30,260 nt of DNA from Egerieenecus sp048201975 (lineage in GTDB: Bacteria > Bacillota > Clostridia > Christensenellales > Aristaeellaceae), in NCBI GenBank assembly GCA_048201975.1, contig DBFBGQ010000141.1:1-30260 (forward strand), written 5' to 3'. Shown here in pieces: positions 8,259-15,546 of this stretch. How positions within the stretch are numbered: position 1 is the stretch's first letter; each line of letters starts with the position of its first letter. The notes under the pieces are model-generated. The model saw only the letters and a program-made list of their open reading frames with translations, was not told the DNA's origin and ran no database searches. The position numbers were made by a program, and so were the translations under genes.

Positions 8259-9000
8259 GGGGCGGAATCAATTCCCCGTACTGCGCAACACCGGGCGCTT
8301 TTCCCTGCTGCTGCCCGATGACGGGCGCGTGACCGGCCTGCCGGTGCTGTGGCTGCTGCCCATAGCCGGAGGAATGCATAGCGATTGGGTGCGCTACACG
8401 GCGATCGAGCGCTGGGCGCGTAGCCTGCGCCTGGCGGTGGTGATGCCCGAGGGGTTGCGCTCGGATTTTGTGGACATGGCGCACGGCATGGCCTGGTGGC
8501 AGTATCTGTCCCAGGAGCTGCCGGCGTATCTGCGGCGCACCTTCGGGCTTGACCCGGCGCCTGCCGACCAGGCGGCCTTCGGCGCGGGCATGGGCGCGCT
8601 GGGCGCGCTGAAGCTGGGGCTGCGCACGGAGCGCTTTTGCGCCGTGGGCGCGGTGGGGGCGGACCTGACGCAGTTTGCCGCCTACGACCGTTCCCATACC
8701 CATGACCAGGAATCCATCTATGGCGCAGCGCCCATGGATACGGCCATGCGCAGCGCCCACGATCCCTTCGCCATAGTGCAGGCGCGCGCCGATTTGCGGG
8801 GGATGCGCGTGCTGTTGGAGGTCCGCGACGAAGCCAGCCAACGCTTGTTCCACATGCTGGCCGGTCGGGGATGCCATGTGACGCCCACCTCCGCCTGGCC
8901 GGAAGGCTGGGAAGGCCGGGAGGCGGCGCTGCAATGCTTCCTGCGCCGGCAGTATGGCCTGCGCATCCCAGAAGAACCGGGAAAGGAGTCTGTGGAATGA
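8245..9000 (+). CDS. Esterase D-like paralogue lacking the catalytic triad
   Basis: The 251-residue product follows the same fold and order as its upstream neighbour, but the nucleophile elbow reads FGAGMGALGALKL: Gly115 stands where the active paralogue has Ser116 (GISMGGHGAFKL). The usual GGHDF/W motif with the catalytic His is replaced by WPEGWEGREAA, and the oxyanion HG is replaced by LPIAGGM. It therefore looks catalytically dead in the normal mechanism, while its length and open frame are intact. It may be a partner or regulatory subunit of the active esterase, a binding protein, or an early decay product. The start ATG 8245 overlaps the upstream gene, and its TGA overlaps the ATG of the next gene (ATGA), so it remains translationally coupled. 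Confidence 0.8.
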   Translation: MAWIEGRNQFPVLRNTGRFSLLLPDDGRVTGLPVLWLLPIAGGMHSDWVRYTAIERWARSLRLAVVMPEGLRSDFVDMAHGMAWWQYLSQELPAYLRRTFGLDPAPADQAAFGAGMGALGALKLGLRTERFCAVGAVGADLTQFAAYDRSHTHDQESIYGAAPMDTAMRSAHDPFAIVQARADLRGMRVLLEVRDEASQRLFHMLAGRGCHVTPTSAWPEGWEGREAALQCFLRRQYGLRIPEEPGKESVE

Positions 9001-10529
9001 AACCATTCGTATGCGACGGGAGTACCGTCGTCCGCACCCGGGGCGGGCGGCTGCAGGGCTTTCGCTGGGGCGATACCTATACCTTTCGGGGGATCCGGTA
9101 CGCTGTAGCCAAGCGGTTCGAAATGCCCCAGCCTGTGCCCGCCTGGGAGGGCATATTGCCTGCCCTGAGCTATGGGGATGTATGCCCCATCAAAAAGCCC
9201 ATGGATCATCGGGGGGATATTCTGGTTCCTCACCGGGACTGGTCCATGAGCGAGGACTGCCAATATTTGAACGTATGGACCCAGAGCCTGGACGCCCAGG
9301 CCAAGCGTCCGGTGATGGTGTGGTTCCATGGAGGCGGATTCTCCTCCGGCTCCGCCATTGAGCAGGAAACCTATGACGGGGAGAACCTTAGCGCCTTTGG
9401 CAACGTGGTGGTGGTGTCGGTGACGCACCGGCTGAACATCCTGGGCTATCTGGATCTGGCCCCGCTTACGGACCGCTATCCCAACGCCGCCAACGCGGGC
9501 ACCGCGGACCTGGTGGCGGCCCTGGTCTGGGTGCGGGAAAACATCGCGGCGTTTGGGGGCGACCCGGACAACGTAACGGTTTTCGGGCAATCCGGCGGCG
9601 GGCACAAAACCTTTGACCTGCTGCAAATTCCCCAGGCGGACGGGCTGTACCATAAGCTGATTGTGCAAAGCGGCGTTACGTCCAACTTCCGCTATCCCCA
9701 GCGCGGGGAAAACGGAGAACGGGTGGTACGCGCCATGCTTCAGGAGCTGGGTCTGCGGGAGGATCAGGTGGAAGCGCTGGCCGGCCTTCCCTACCAGCAG
9801 CTGGCCGATGCCCACACCAAGGTGCAGAAAGCCTTGCGGGAGCAGTGGGTATACTGCGGTGAGACGCCCTTGCCCAACGACTATTATGCGGGTGAGCCCA
9901 TCCTGCACGGCTTCCGCAAGGAGACGCTGGATATTCCCGTGATGGTGGGCTCCGTTTTTGGGGAATTCGCCTTCGGAGTGCCGGCGATGGACAAGCAGGG
10001 CATGTCCATGGAGGAAAAGATGGCCATGCTGCGCGGGCAGTTTGGGGAGGATGCGGAGGCGTTGGTCCAGGCCTTCCAGAAGGCGTACCCGGAAAAGGAC
10101 CTGTGCGACCTGATGTATTTCGAATCCTGCATCCGCCTGTCTTCCATGCGCTTTTTGAGCTTCCGGGCAGCCAGCGCCACTGCGCCGGTGTATTCCTACC
10201 TGTTCAACTTGGACTTCCCCATCGATGGCGGCAGGCTGGCGTGGCACTGCGCGGAACTGCCCTTCGTGTTCCATAACGCTGAAAAGATTCCCGTGTGCTG
10301 CATGCCGGGCGTTTCGGAAACATTGCAGGACCAGATGGCCGGGGCATGGGTATCCTTCGCGCAGACCGGTTGTCCACGCCTGCCCCAGGGGCCCGCGTGG
10401 ATCCCCTACACGGAGGAAAACCATGCCACCATGATCTTTGACCGGGTATGCCGCTTGGGCATACGCTTTGACGACGAACTGCTTCGGCTTCACGAAAAGG
10501 CCGTGCCACCGCTCCAGGTGCAATCGTGA
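8997..10529 (+). CDS. Type B carboxylesterase
   Basis: A 510-residue enzyme of the carboxylesterase/cholinesterase family. The type B signature SEDCQYLNVW is at residues 85-94, the oxyanion hole HGGGF at 111-115, and the nucleophile Ser199 is in VFGQSGGGH. Likely Glu323 (SVFGEFAFG) and His417 (WHCAELPFVF) complete the triad. The length is normal and no signal peptide is seen. Bacterial relatives (p-nitrobenzyl esterases) hydrolyse varied carboxylic esters. The gene overlaps the upstream one by four bases (ATGA), with AAAGGAG before the start, and is the last of the operon, followed by a strong terminator. Confidence 0.9.
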   Translation: MKPFVCDGSTVVRTRGGRLQGFRWGDTYTFRGIRYAVAKRFEMPQPVPAWEGILPALSYGDVCPIKKPMDHRGDILVPHRDWSMSEDCQYLNVWTQSLDAQAKRPVMVWFHGGGFSSGSAIEQETYDGENLSAFGNVVVVSVTHRLNILGYLDLAPLTDRYPNAANAGTADLVAALVWVRENIAAFGGDPDNVTVFGQSGGGHKTFDLLQIPQADGLYHKLIVQSGVTSNFRYPQRGENGERVVRAMLQELGLREDQVEALAGLPYQQLADAHTKVQKALREQWVYCGETPLPNDYYAGEPILHGFRKETLDIPVMVGSVFGEFAFGVPAMDKQGMSMEEKMAMLRGQFGEDAEALVQAFQKAYPEKDLCDLMYFESCIRLSSMRFLSFRAASATAPVYSYLFNLDFPIDGGRLAWHCAELPFVFHNAEKIPVCCMPGVSETLQDQMAGAWVSFAQTGCPRLPQGPAWIPYTEENHATMIFDRVCRLGIRFDDELLRLHEKAVPPLQVQS

Positions 10530-10538
10530 TTGATCAAA

Positions 10539-10591
10539 GCGGCGCGGAGGGATTTTGCTCCTCCGCGCCGCGCTGGATAAAAAGTTTTTTT
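10539..10591. terminator. Strong bidirectional terminator between convergent operons
   Basis: GCGGCGCGGAGG (10539-10550) pairs perfectly with CCTCCGCGCCGC (10560-10571). A second short palindrome (GGATAAAAAG then TTTTTTTATCC, to 10594) supplies the T tract at 10584-10590 on the plus strand and another on the minus strand. It lies between the carboxylesterase and the convergent deacetylase gene and should serve both. Confidence 0.85.
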
Positions 10592-10623
10592 ATCCTCCGC
10601 CTGTCGAAAAAGGCGTTTTTTTA

Positions 10624-11481
10624 TTATGGTTGCAGCCAGGCCAGCAGCGTCTGCGTGTCCACCAGGCCGGAGCGGTTGAAACGCCCCAGGCGGTACAGGC
10701 AGGCGGCATCCCGGGAAATCAGGTTCAGGTGCGGCTCGCTGGTCATGGTGGCCGCATAGCCGTATTGCTGCAAAAGCGCGTCCGCCAGGGGCTCCACATA
10801 GCCGTAGGGATACGCGAAGGCCGGCAGCAGCGGCGCTTGCGCCGTGGCGGCCCATTGATCCATCTGCGCCAGGTCCTGAAGGAACATGGCCGTATACTCC
10901 GCCTGGGATTCATGGGACAACTGCTGCACGCCCTTGCGGGTGCGGAACACATGCAGCTGCGCGGAGTGGCTTTGCAGCTCCAGACGGCCGGAGTCCGACG
11001 CCTGGCGCAGCTCTGCCCAGTTCATATACCGCTGGGAGGTGTCGCAGCCATCAGCAATGCCCTGGGCTCGCGCGCCGATCACCGAAATCACCGCGCAGGC
11101 GTCATACTGCTCAAGCAGCGGCAGCGCCTGGGTCAACACGCTGCGGTAGCCGTCGTCAAACACCAGCAGCACGGGCTTTTCCGGCAGCGGCCCGCCTTCC
11201 CGGGCAAAGGCGATGACCTGCGACAGGCGCACGGTTTGCCAACCGCCTTGGGCCAGGGCGCGCAAGTCCGCTTCCAGCTGCGCGGCAGAGACCGTATAGT
11301 CGTCCAGGGGTTCGCCCTGGGCCACTACGTCGTGATACATGACGATGGGCAGCACCCGGGAATCCTCGGCGTGGGCGGGGCGAAGCAACCCCCAGCACAG
11401 GATGCCCGCCAGGATCAATAGAATCGCCGCGTAAAAGAGCATGCCCCATACGCCTTGCTTGCCTTGTTGTTTCATGATCAT
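10624..11481 (-). CDS. Membrane-anchored polysaccharide deacetylase (IcaB/PgaB-like)
   Basis: A 285-residue carbohydrate esterase 4 protein. Residues 12-33 form one hydrophobic segment that anchors or exports it, placing the enzyme outside the membrane. NodB motifs are visible: MYHDV at 48-52, FDDGYRS with Asp109 and Asp110, the metal-binding SHSAQLH with His172 and His177, and AYPYG at 223-227. The five-residue spacing of the two His resembles IcaB/PgaB more than peptidoglycan deacetylases such as PgdA. ATG 11481 has AGGAG five bases upstream; ATG 11475 (spacing 11) is equally possible. It follows the GT2 synthase by 25 bases, so the pair probably makes and partly deacetylates an N-acetylhexosamine polymer. 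The polymer is inferred, not shown. Confidence 0.85.
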   Translation of the reverse strand: MIMKQQGKQGVWGMLFYAAILLILAGILCWGLLRPAHAEDSRVLPIVMYHDVVAQGEPLDDYTVSAAQLEADLRALAQGGWQTVRLSQVIAFAREGGPLPEKPVLLVFDDGYRSVLTQALPLLEQYDACAVISVIGARAQGIADGCDTSQRYMNWAELRQASDSGRLELQSHSAQLHVFRTRKGVQQLSHESQAEYTAMFLQDLAQMDQWAATAQAPLLPAFAYPYGYVEPLADALLQQYGYAATMTSEPHLNLISRDAACLYRLGRFNRSGLVDTQTLLAWLQP

Positions 11482-11506
11482 GCTTGCTCCTCTCTTGATG
11501 GACGGT

Positions 11507-12790
11507 TCATTTCCAACGCAGGGGCTTTCGCAGCGCCGCCTGGGCATAGCCCGCCAGGGCGCACAGGGATTGCAGGGTCTGGAACGCCAGCAGAAAGCAG
11601 AGCAACCCGGAAACGCTGTGCCGGATGCTTGCGCCCGCCTGCCTGCGCTGGAACGCGCACACGCTCCATCCGTTGATGGCAAGCCCGGGCAGCGTACACA
11701 GTGTCATCCACCCCACCAGCCAATCCTTGCCCAGAAGCAGCAAAACTACCCCTGCCCAAAAGCCAAAGATGAATGTTACGTCCAGAAACACAATGGATAG
11801 ATTCAGGCTCTCAAAATACCCGCCGAAAAACGCGCTTTGCCGCCAGGGCGCCACCGCCCGCAGGCCGTCAAACATGCCGCGCGCCCAGCGCGTGCGCTGG
11901 CGGCACAGCCCCCGAAGCGTGCCCGGCGCCTGGGTGTAGCCGATGGCGCTGGGTTCGTACAGGGATGGGCGCCCCCGTGCCAGCAGCCGGTATGTGAGCA
12001 CAATATCCTCCCCGGCGCATTGTTCCCAGCCGCCTGCCTGGCGCACGGCATCCGCGTCGTAGGCGCTGAAAGCGCCCTGCGCCACCAGGGTGGCCCCATA
12101 GCTGCCCTGAAAGCGCTTGATGGCGGCAATGCTGATGAAATAGTCGTAAACCTGCATCCTCTGCAGGGCGTTGACCGGATGGTTGACCAGCAGGTTGCCC
12201 GCCACGCAGGCTGCGCCGCTGTGGCGGATGCGCCGGACGATTTTGTCCACCGCATGCTCTTCCAGCAGTGTGTCCGCGTCCACGGTGACCAGGTAACGGG
12301 TGCGGACCTGCGCAAGGCCGGCGTTGAGCGCGTTGGCCTTGCCCTTGTGCGGGCAGGGCAGCAGGCGGATGCTTCGCCGGGGCGCGGACAGCTCCGCCAT
12401 GGCCCGGCGAATCTCTTCATCGGTGCCGTCGGTGGAGCCGTTGTCCACGCAGAGGATCTCCAGCGCGCCGTCGTAGCGCTGCGCCGCCAGATGGGCCAGG
12501 GTAACATAAATGCTTTGGACTTCATTCCGTGCGCAGACCAGCACCGTGACAGCCTCCTCGCAGGGGCCGGCAACAGGCGCGGGACGCGCATGCATCAGAT
12601 TGGATAAAAACATGGCGCACATCAGATATCCCGGCAGCAGCGCAATGCCCATGATAACCGGCAGCGCATACCAGCCGGAAAGCCGTGCGGCCGCATACCT
12701 GAGCCAGGGCAGCGCCAGCAGCGTGGACAGCAGCAGCCAGAGCAGCGCAGCGCCGCAGCTCAGCAGAAATTTTCCAGGGATTCGCCGCAT
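11507..12790 (-). CDS. Processive GT2 glycosyltransferase (IcaA/PgaC-like)
   Basis: A 427-residue membrane synthase. Two N-terminal hydrophobic segments (about 8-30 and 40-65) precede a GT2 catalytic domain with DNGSTDGT (116-123), the metal-binding DAD (171-173), GED (260-262) and QRTRW (298-302). The Q-x-x-R-W motif marks processive enzymes such as poly-N-acetylglucosamine, chitin-oligomer or hyaluronan synthases. Further membrane segments follow at about 325-425. The start is ATG 12790; its ribosome site is weak (GGGGTG). The same frame stays open far upstream to 14497, but that part is antisense to sipL and is not coding. The next gene encodes a deacetylase, which supports a surface polysaccharide system. 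Confidence 0.85.
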   Translation of the reverse strand: MRRIPGKFLLSCGAALLWLLLSTLLALPWLRYAAARLSGWYALPVIMGIALLPGYLMCAMFLSNLMHARPAPVAGPCEEAVTVLVCARNEVQSIYVTLAHLAAQRYDGALEILCVDNGSTDGTDEEIRRAMAELSAPRRSIRLLPCPHKGKANALNAGLAQVRTRYLVTVDADTLLEEHAVDKIVRRIRHSGAACVAGNLLVNHPVNALQRMQVYDYFISIAAIKRFQGSYGATLVAQGAFSAYDADAVRQAGGWEQCAGEDIVLTYRLLARGRPSLYEPSAIGYTQAPGTLRGLCRQRTRWARGMFDGLRAVAPWRQSAFFGGYFESLNLSIVFLDVTFIFGFWAGVVLLLLGKDWLVGWMTLCTLPGLAINGWSVCAFQRRQAGASIRHSVSGLLCFLLAFQTLQSLCALAGYAQAALRKPLRWK

Positions 12791-12994
12791 GAAATCACCC
12801 CGCTTCAACTTATGTGCCCCGCGGAATTTGGTGAGAAAGCGCCCCGGCATTCCCAGCGATGCGCGTATGCTCCAATGGCGGAACAGGCGCGCTTCCCACG
12901 CTTCTCCGGGATGCCCCGGCGTTTTTCCGCTTCTAATTCCCTGCCGGTACGCATATGCCTTTGCGAACGACCAACGCAGGGAGGACAAAGCCTT

Positions 12995-14533
12995 ATGGAG
13001 ATGAAATGCCTTCGGGAAAATCTGCAAATGGAGCGCCTGGTGGGCACGGCCCAGGGCCAGGCGGCCGTGGAAGGGGAAATCACCCTGCCAGGCGGGCTCC
13101 GGGAGGAAGCGCGGGTGCTCTCCGCCGGCGCCATGGTGGTGCTGGAAAGCGTGGAGGCCCAGCAGGACAAGGTGGTGCTGGAGGGCCGGGTGGTGTTCCA
13201 TGCCCTGTATACCCAGGGGGATCCAGGCAAGCCCCAGGCCATGGAGGCCAGCGCCGACTTCACCCATACCCTGGAGCTGCCCGGAGCCCAGGCGCGCATG
13301 CTCTGCCGGGGGGACGCCACGGTGGAGCATGTGGAAGCCACGGCCTACAGCGGGCGGCTGGGGCTCAAGGCCATTGTGCAGGCCCGGTGCCGGGTGCTCT
13401 CCGCGCAACCAGTGGCCGCCTTGACGGGCATTGCCGGGGTGGAGGGGCTGGAGCAGCGCACCTGCACACTCCCCCTGAAGCGCACCGTGGCTCAGGGACA
13501 GGCCGAAGCCCTGCTCCGGGAGGAGTTCGACCTGCCCGCGGGGCTGCAGGTTACGCAAACCCTGTACGCCACCGCCCTGCCCCGGGTCACGGAGATCACC
13601 GGCGGGCTGGGCCGGGCGGGCATCAGCGGCACGGTGGCCCTGGAGGTGTACCATGCCTCCGACACCCCCGGCAAACCCCTGTGCCTCACCCGGCATACCC
13701 TGCCCTTTGATCAGGCGGTGGAGCTGGCCGGCGAGGACGGGGAGCTGCTGGACGGCCGGGCCGTGGTCAAGGATGTGGCCGTGGTCAGCCAGGAGAATGC
13801 CGACGGGGAGCGCACGCTGCGGGTGGAGGTGCTGCTGGGGCTCTCCGCCTGGGCGGACCGCCGGGAGGAGGTCACCGTGCTCCAGGACGCCTACACCACC
13901 GACGGGGACGACGTGCGCCTCACCCGCGCCCCCGTGCGCTGCCGGGTGGACGACCGCGCCGTGCAGGCCGCTGAAAGCGGCAAGCTGATGCTCATGCTCC
14001 CCGAGGGCAGCCCGGCCGCCCGGACGGTGCTGTGCGGCTTTGCGGTGCCGGTGCTCACCGGCCGGGAACAGATTGGCGGGCGGCTGACGGTGGAGGGCAT
14101 GCTGGAGGTGACGCTCCTGTACATGACCGACGACAGCGACGCGCCGGTCACCGTGTTCCAGGAGGAGCCCTTCCGCCTCACATTTGCCGCCGAGTGCGGC
14201 CCGGAGGATTTCCTCACACTCACCGTGGGCGAGGTGGACGTAAGCGCCATCACCAGCGACCGGGTGGAGATGAAATACATCCTGCACCTGCAAAGCAGCG
14301 GCCTGCAGGTGCAGGATGCGGCCCTGGCCGCCGATGCCGAGCGGGTGGAGGCCGATCCTCCCAGCGACAGCTTGATTCTCTATTTCATCCAGCCCGGAGA
14401 GGAAATGTGGGATATTGCCCGGCGCTATCGCCTGCCCAGGGCGCAGCTGACGGAGATGAACCCCGAGCTGGAAAAGGCCGAGCCGGTTCCTGGGCAATCG
14501 GTGCTGGTGTGGCGCCGGCAGCTCCGGGCCTGA
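12995..14533 (+). CDS. sipL: SipL-like spore coat morphogenetic protein (SPOCS/DUF3794 + LysM)
   Basis: A 512-residue protein made of repeated SPOCS (DUF3794) segments; phrases such as VVLESVEAQQDKVVLEGRVV and LTVEGMLEVTLLYMTDDSD are typical of the beta-rich repeat. It ends in a LysM module at about residues 455-510 (YFIQPGEEMWDIARRYRLPR, then LTEMNPELE). This order matches SipL of Clostridioides difficile, which binds SpoIVA through its LysM domain and attaches the coat to the forespore, doing the job of SpoVID in Bacillus. ATG 12995 is preceded by CAGGGAGG. The family is expected to be under sigma-E, but no convincing sigma-E promoter is visible in the 204-base divergent gap upstream. It is monocistronic, closed by tandem terminators. 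Confidence 0.87.
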   Translation: MEMKCLRENLQMERLVGTAQGQAAVEGEITLPGGLREEARVLSAGAMVVLESVEAQQDKVVLEGRVVFHALYTQGDPGKPQAMEASADFTHTLELPGAQARMLCRGDATVEHVEATAYSGRLGLKAIVQARCRVLSAQPVAALTGIAGVEGLEQRTCTLPLKRTVAQGQAEALLREEFDLPAGLQVTQTLYATALPRVTEITGGLGRAGISGTVALEVYHASDTPGKPLCLTRHTLPFDQAVELAGEDGELLDGRAVVKDVAVVSQENADGERTLRVEVLLGLSAWADRREEVTVLQDAYTTDGDDVRLTRAPVRCRVDDRAVQAAESGKLMLMLPEGSPAARTVLCGFAVPVLTGREQIGGRLTVEGMLEVTLLYMTDDSDAPVTVFQEEPFRLTFAAECGPEDFLTLTVGEVDVSAITSDRVEMKYILHLQSSGLQVQDAALAADAERVEADPPSDSLILYFIQPGEEMWDIARRYRLPRAQLTEMNPELEKAEPVPGQSVLVWRRQLRA

Positions 14534-14562
14534 TGCAATGGTTCCGCCCTCCCCAAAGTGTG

Positions 14563-14600
14563 AAGGGCCGCCGCGGAAACGCTCCGCGGCGGCCCTTTCT
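14563..14600. terminator. Terminator after sipL (first of two)
   Basis: AAGGGCCGCCGCGGA (14563-14577) pairs perfectly with TCCGCGGCGGCCCTT (14583-14597), followed by TCT. The stem is 15 bases long with a short loop. It may also help end the convergent queT transcript. Confidence 0.75.
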
Positions 14601-14612
14601 GCTTACGATCTG

Positions 14613-14635
14613 CCGGGCCTCGCGCCCGGTTTTTT
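14613..14635 (+). terminator. Intrinsic terminator after sipL (second of two)
   Basis: CCGGGC (14613-14618) pairs with GCCCGG (14624-14629) and is followed directly by six T's. It is a textbook intrinsic terminator for plus-strand transcription, in tandem with the hairpin just upstream, and keeps sipL transcription out of the convergent queT gene. Confidence 0.85.
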
Positions 14636-14658
14636 GCATTTGCTTCCTTTTGAAAATA

Positions 14659-15141
14659 TCAGAGACGATAGGCGCTCAGGTCCACCTTTTTCAGCGCGGC
14701 CAGCAGCGCGAAGCCCAGGGCGTACACGGCCACCGCTTCACCGGCGGCCACCTGCAGCATGGTCAACGCCATGGGCAGGCTGTAAACAATGGATAGCATG
14801 GCGCCCACAATGACGCCGTTGGCCACCACGGGGCACAGCGCCGCCAGCGGGCGGTTTTTGCGCAGGGCATAGGTGCCCACGGCCGCAATCAGCGTGGCCA
14901 GGGAACCGAACACAATGTCCAAAATGCCCACCGGGCTGAGCAGATTGGCCACCAGGCAGCCCACGAACAAGCCGGGAATGGCCTGGGACAGCAGCACGGG
15001 CAGCAGGGTAAGGGCCTCGGCGATACGGCACTGGTACTCCCCGTAGCTGAGCACGGGCAGGGCCAGTGTCAGCGCGGCGTACACCGCGGCAATCAGAGCG
15101 CTCAAACAAAGGTTCCGTGGGGTAAAGAGCTTCTTCATCAT
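14659..15141 (-). CDS. queT: QueT family queuosine-precursor transporter
   Basis: A 160-residue, almost wholly hydrophobic protein with about five membrane segments. The N-terminal phrases LCLSALIAAVYAALTLAL, YGEYQCRIAEALTLLPVL and GLFVGCLVANLLSP are characteristic of QueT (COG4708/DUF988), the substrate-binding S component of an ECF-type importer for a queuosine precursor such as preQ1 or queuine. The energising EcfT and EcfA units are not encoded here and are usually shared. ATG 15141 has AAGGAAG eight bases upstream; ATG 15138 is next. About 100 bases of structured leader precede it. Family members are often controlled by preQ1 riboswitches. Confidence 0.87.
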   Translation of the reverse strand: MMKKLFTPRNLCLSALIAAVYAALTLALPVLSYGEYQCRIAEALTLLPVLLSQAIPGLFVGCLVANLLSPVGILDIVFGSLATLIAAVGTYALRKNRPLAALCPVVANGVIVGAMLSIVYSLPMALTMLQVAAGEAVAVYALGFALLAALKKVDLSAYRL

Positions 15142-15241
15142 GGTTTTTTCTTCCTTTCGTGCGTAGCGAAGTACAGTCGCAAGCGTTTCCTAGCATACCA
15201 TACTTTCCACCGTATCGCAACTGCGAATCCCGGGCATGCTG
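15142..15241 (-). promoter_or_regulatory. Structured queT leader, candidate preQ1 riboswitch
   Basis: On the minus strand AGCATGCC (15241-15234) can pair with GGTATGCT (15201-15194), enclosing a small TCGC-AGTT-GCGA hairpin. Part of that hairpin (CAGTTGC, about 15223-15217) can instead pair with a downstream GCGACTG (about 15179-15173). The two structures exclude each other, as in a switch. The ribosome site AAGGAAG follows at 15156-15150, and a short TTCG/CGAA hairpin lies just before it. The position ahead of queT makes a preQ1 sensor likely; class III is the natural candidate in Clostridia, but I could not match its consensus from memory. The class and the function are inferred. Confidence 0.45.
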
Positions 15242-15290
15242 TAGGTGCGCTCCTTCGGGGGCGACAAACAGGCAGGGAGGAATCCATACC

Positions 15291-15455
15291 ATGGCTACCA
15301 AGAACCAGTGCATCCATTGCAGCGTAGAAAGCTGCCAGCACCACGAGACCAACGACGTGTGCGCCCTGACCGACATCAAGGTGGCTCCCCGCGCCAACTG
15401 CTGCAACGGCAAGTGCGACGAGAGCGAATGCGCCAGCTACAAGTCCCGCTGGTAA
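15291..15455 (+). CDS. Small Cys-rich DUF1540 protein
   Basis: A 54-residue protein with seven Cys and two His: QCIHCSVESCQHHETNDVC, then NCCNGKCDESECASYK. The spacing fits the DUF1540 family, whose members in Clostridia carry one or two such Cys-rich modules and may bind metal; no function is established. ATG 15291 follows AGGGAGG (15274-15280), a good ribosome site. It lies divergent from queT and 92 bases before the germinant receptor operon, with only a tetraloop hairpin between, so it may be read together with it. Confidence 0.8.
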   Translation: MATKNQCIHCSVESCQHHETNDVCALTDIKVAPRANCCNGKCDESECASYKSRW

Positions 15456-15471
15456 CCCGGCCTGTGCCCCT

Positions 15472-15493
15472 GGGGGAGCGGCAACGCTCCCCC
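15472..15493 (+). other. Hairpin with GCAA (GNRA) tetraloop between DUF1540 gene and gerA
   Basis: GGGGGAGCG (15472-15480) pairs perfectly with CGCTCCCCC (15485-15493) around the loop GCAA, a GNRA tetraloop. No T tract follows, so it is a weak terminator at best. It may instead protect the short DUF1540 message or adjust the ratio of the small protein to the receptor genes. Confidence 0.55.
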
Positions 15494-15546
15494 TGCGGCG
15501 CAGTTCCAGGGGAAAGCATGCGAAACGGGGTGCGGGAGGGAAGCCC

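Noticed and set aside
2296..10523. Long minus-strand frames opposite the transporter/esterase operon (for example 2296-4047, 4343-5917, 5939-7477, 8718-10523)
   Set aside because: They have His/Gln/Arg-rich composition without domains or ribosome sites, and the plus strand carries clear families throughout.
12836..12926. Two GCCCCGGC-centred segments that look like a long inverted repeat between the GT2 gene and sipL
   Set aside because: Base-by-base pairing is interrupted by several mismatches and a bulge, and CCGG is common in this GC-rich DNA.
12934..12959. Possible sigma-E promoter for sipL (TAATT, 13 bases, CATATGCC)
   Set aside because: Both boxes are poor matches and the spacing is short, so it is not listed as a feature although sigma-E control is expected for this family.
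12791..14497. Minus-strand open frame joined upstream of the GT2 synthase gene (to 14497)
   Set aside because: It is antisense to sipL, shows no family motif and exists because GC-rich genes leave open frames on the other strand. The GT2 protein begins at 12790.
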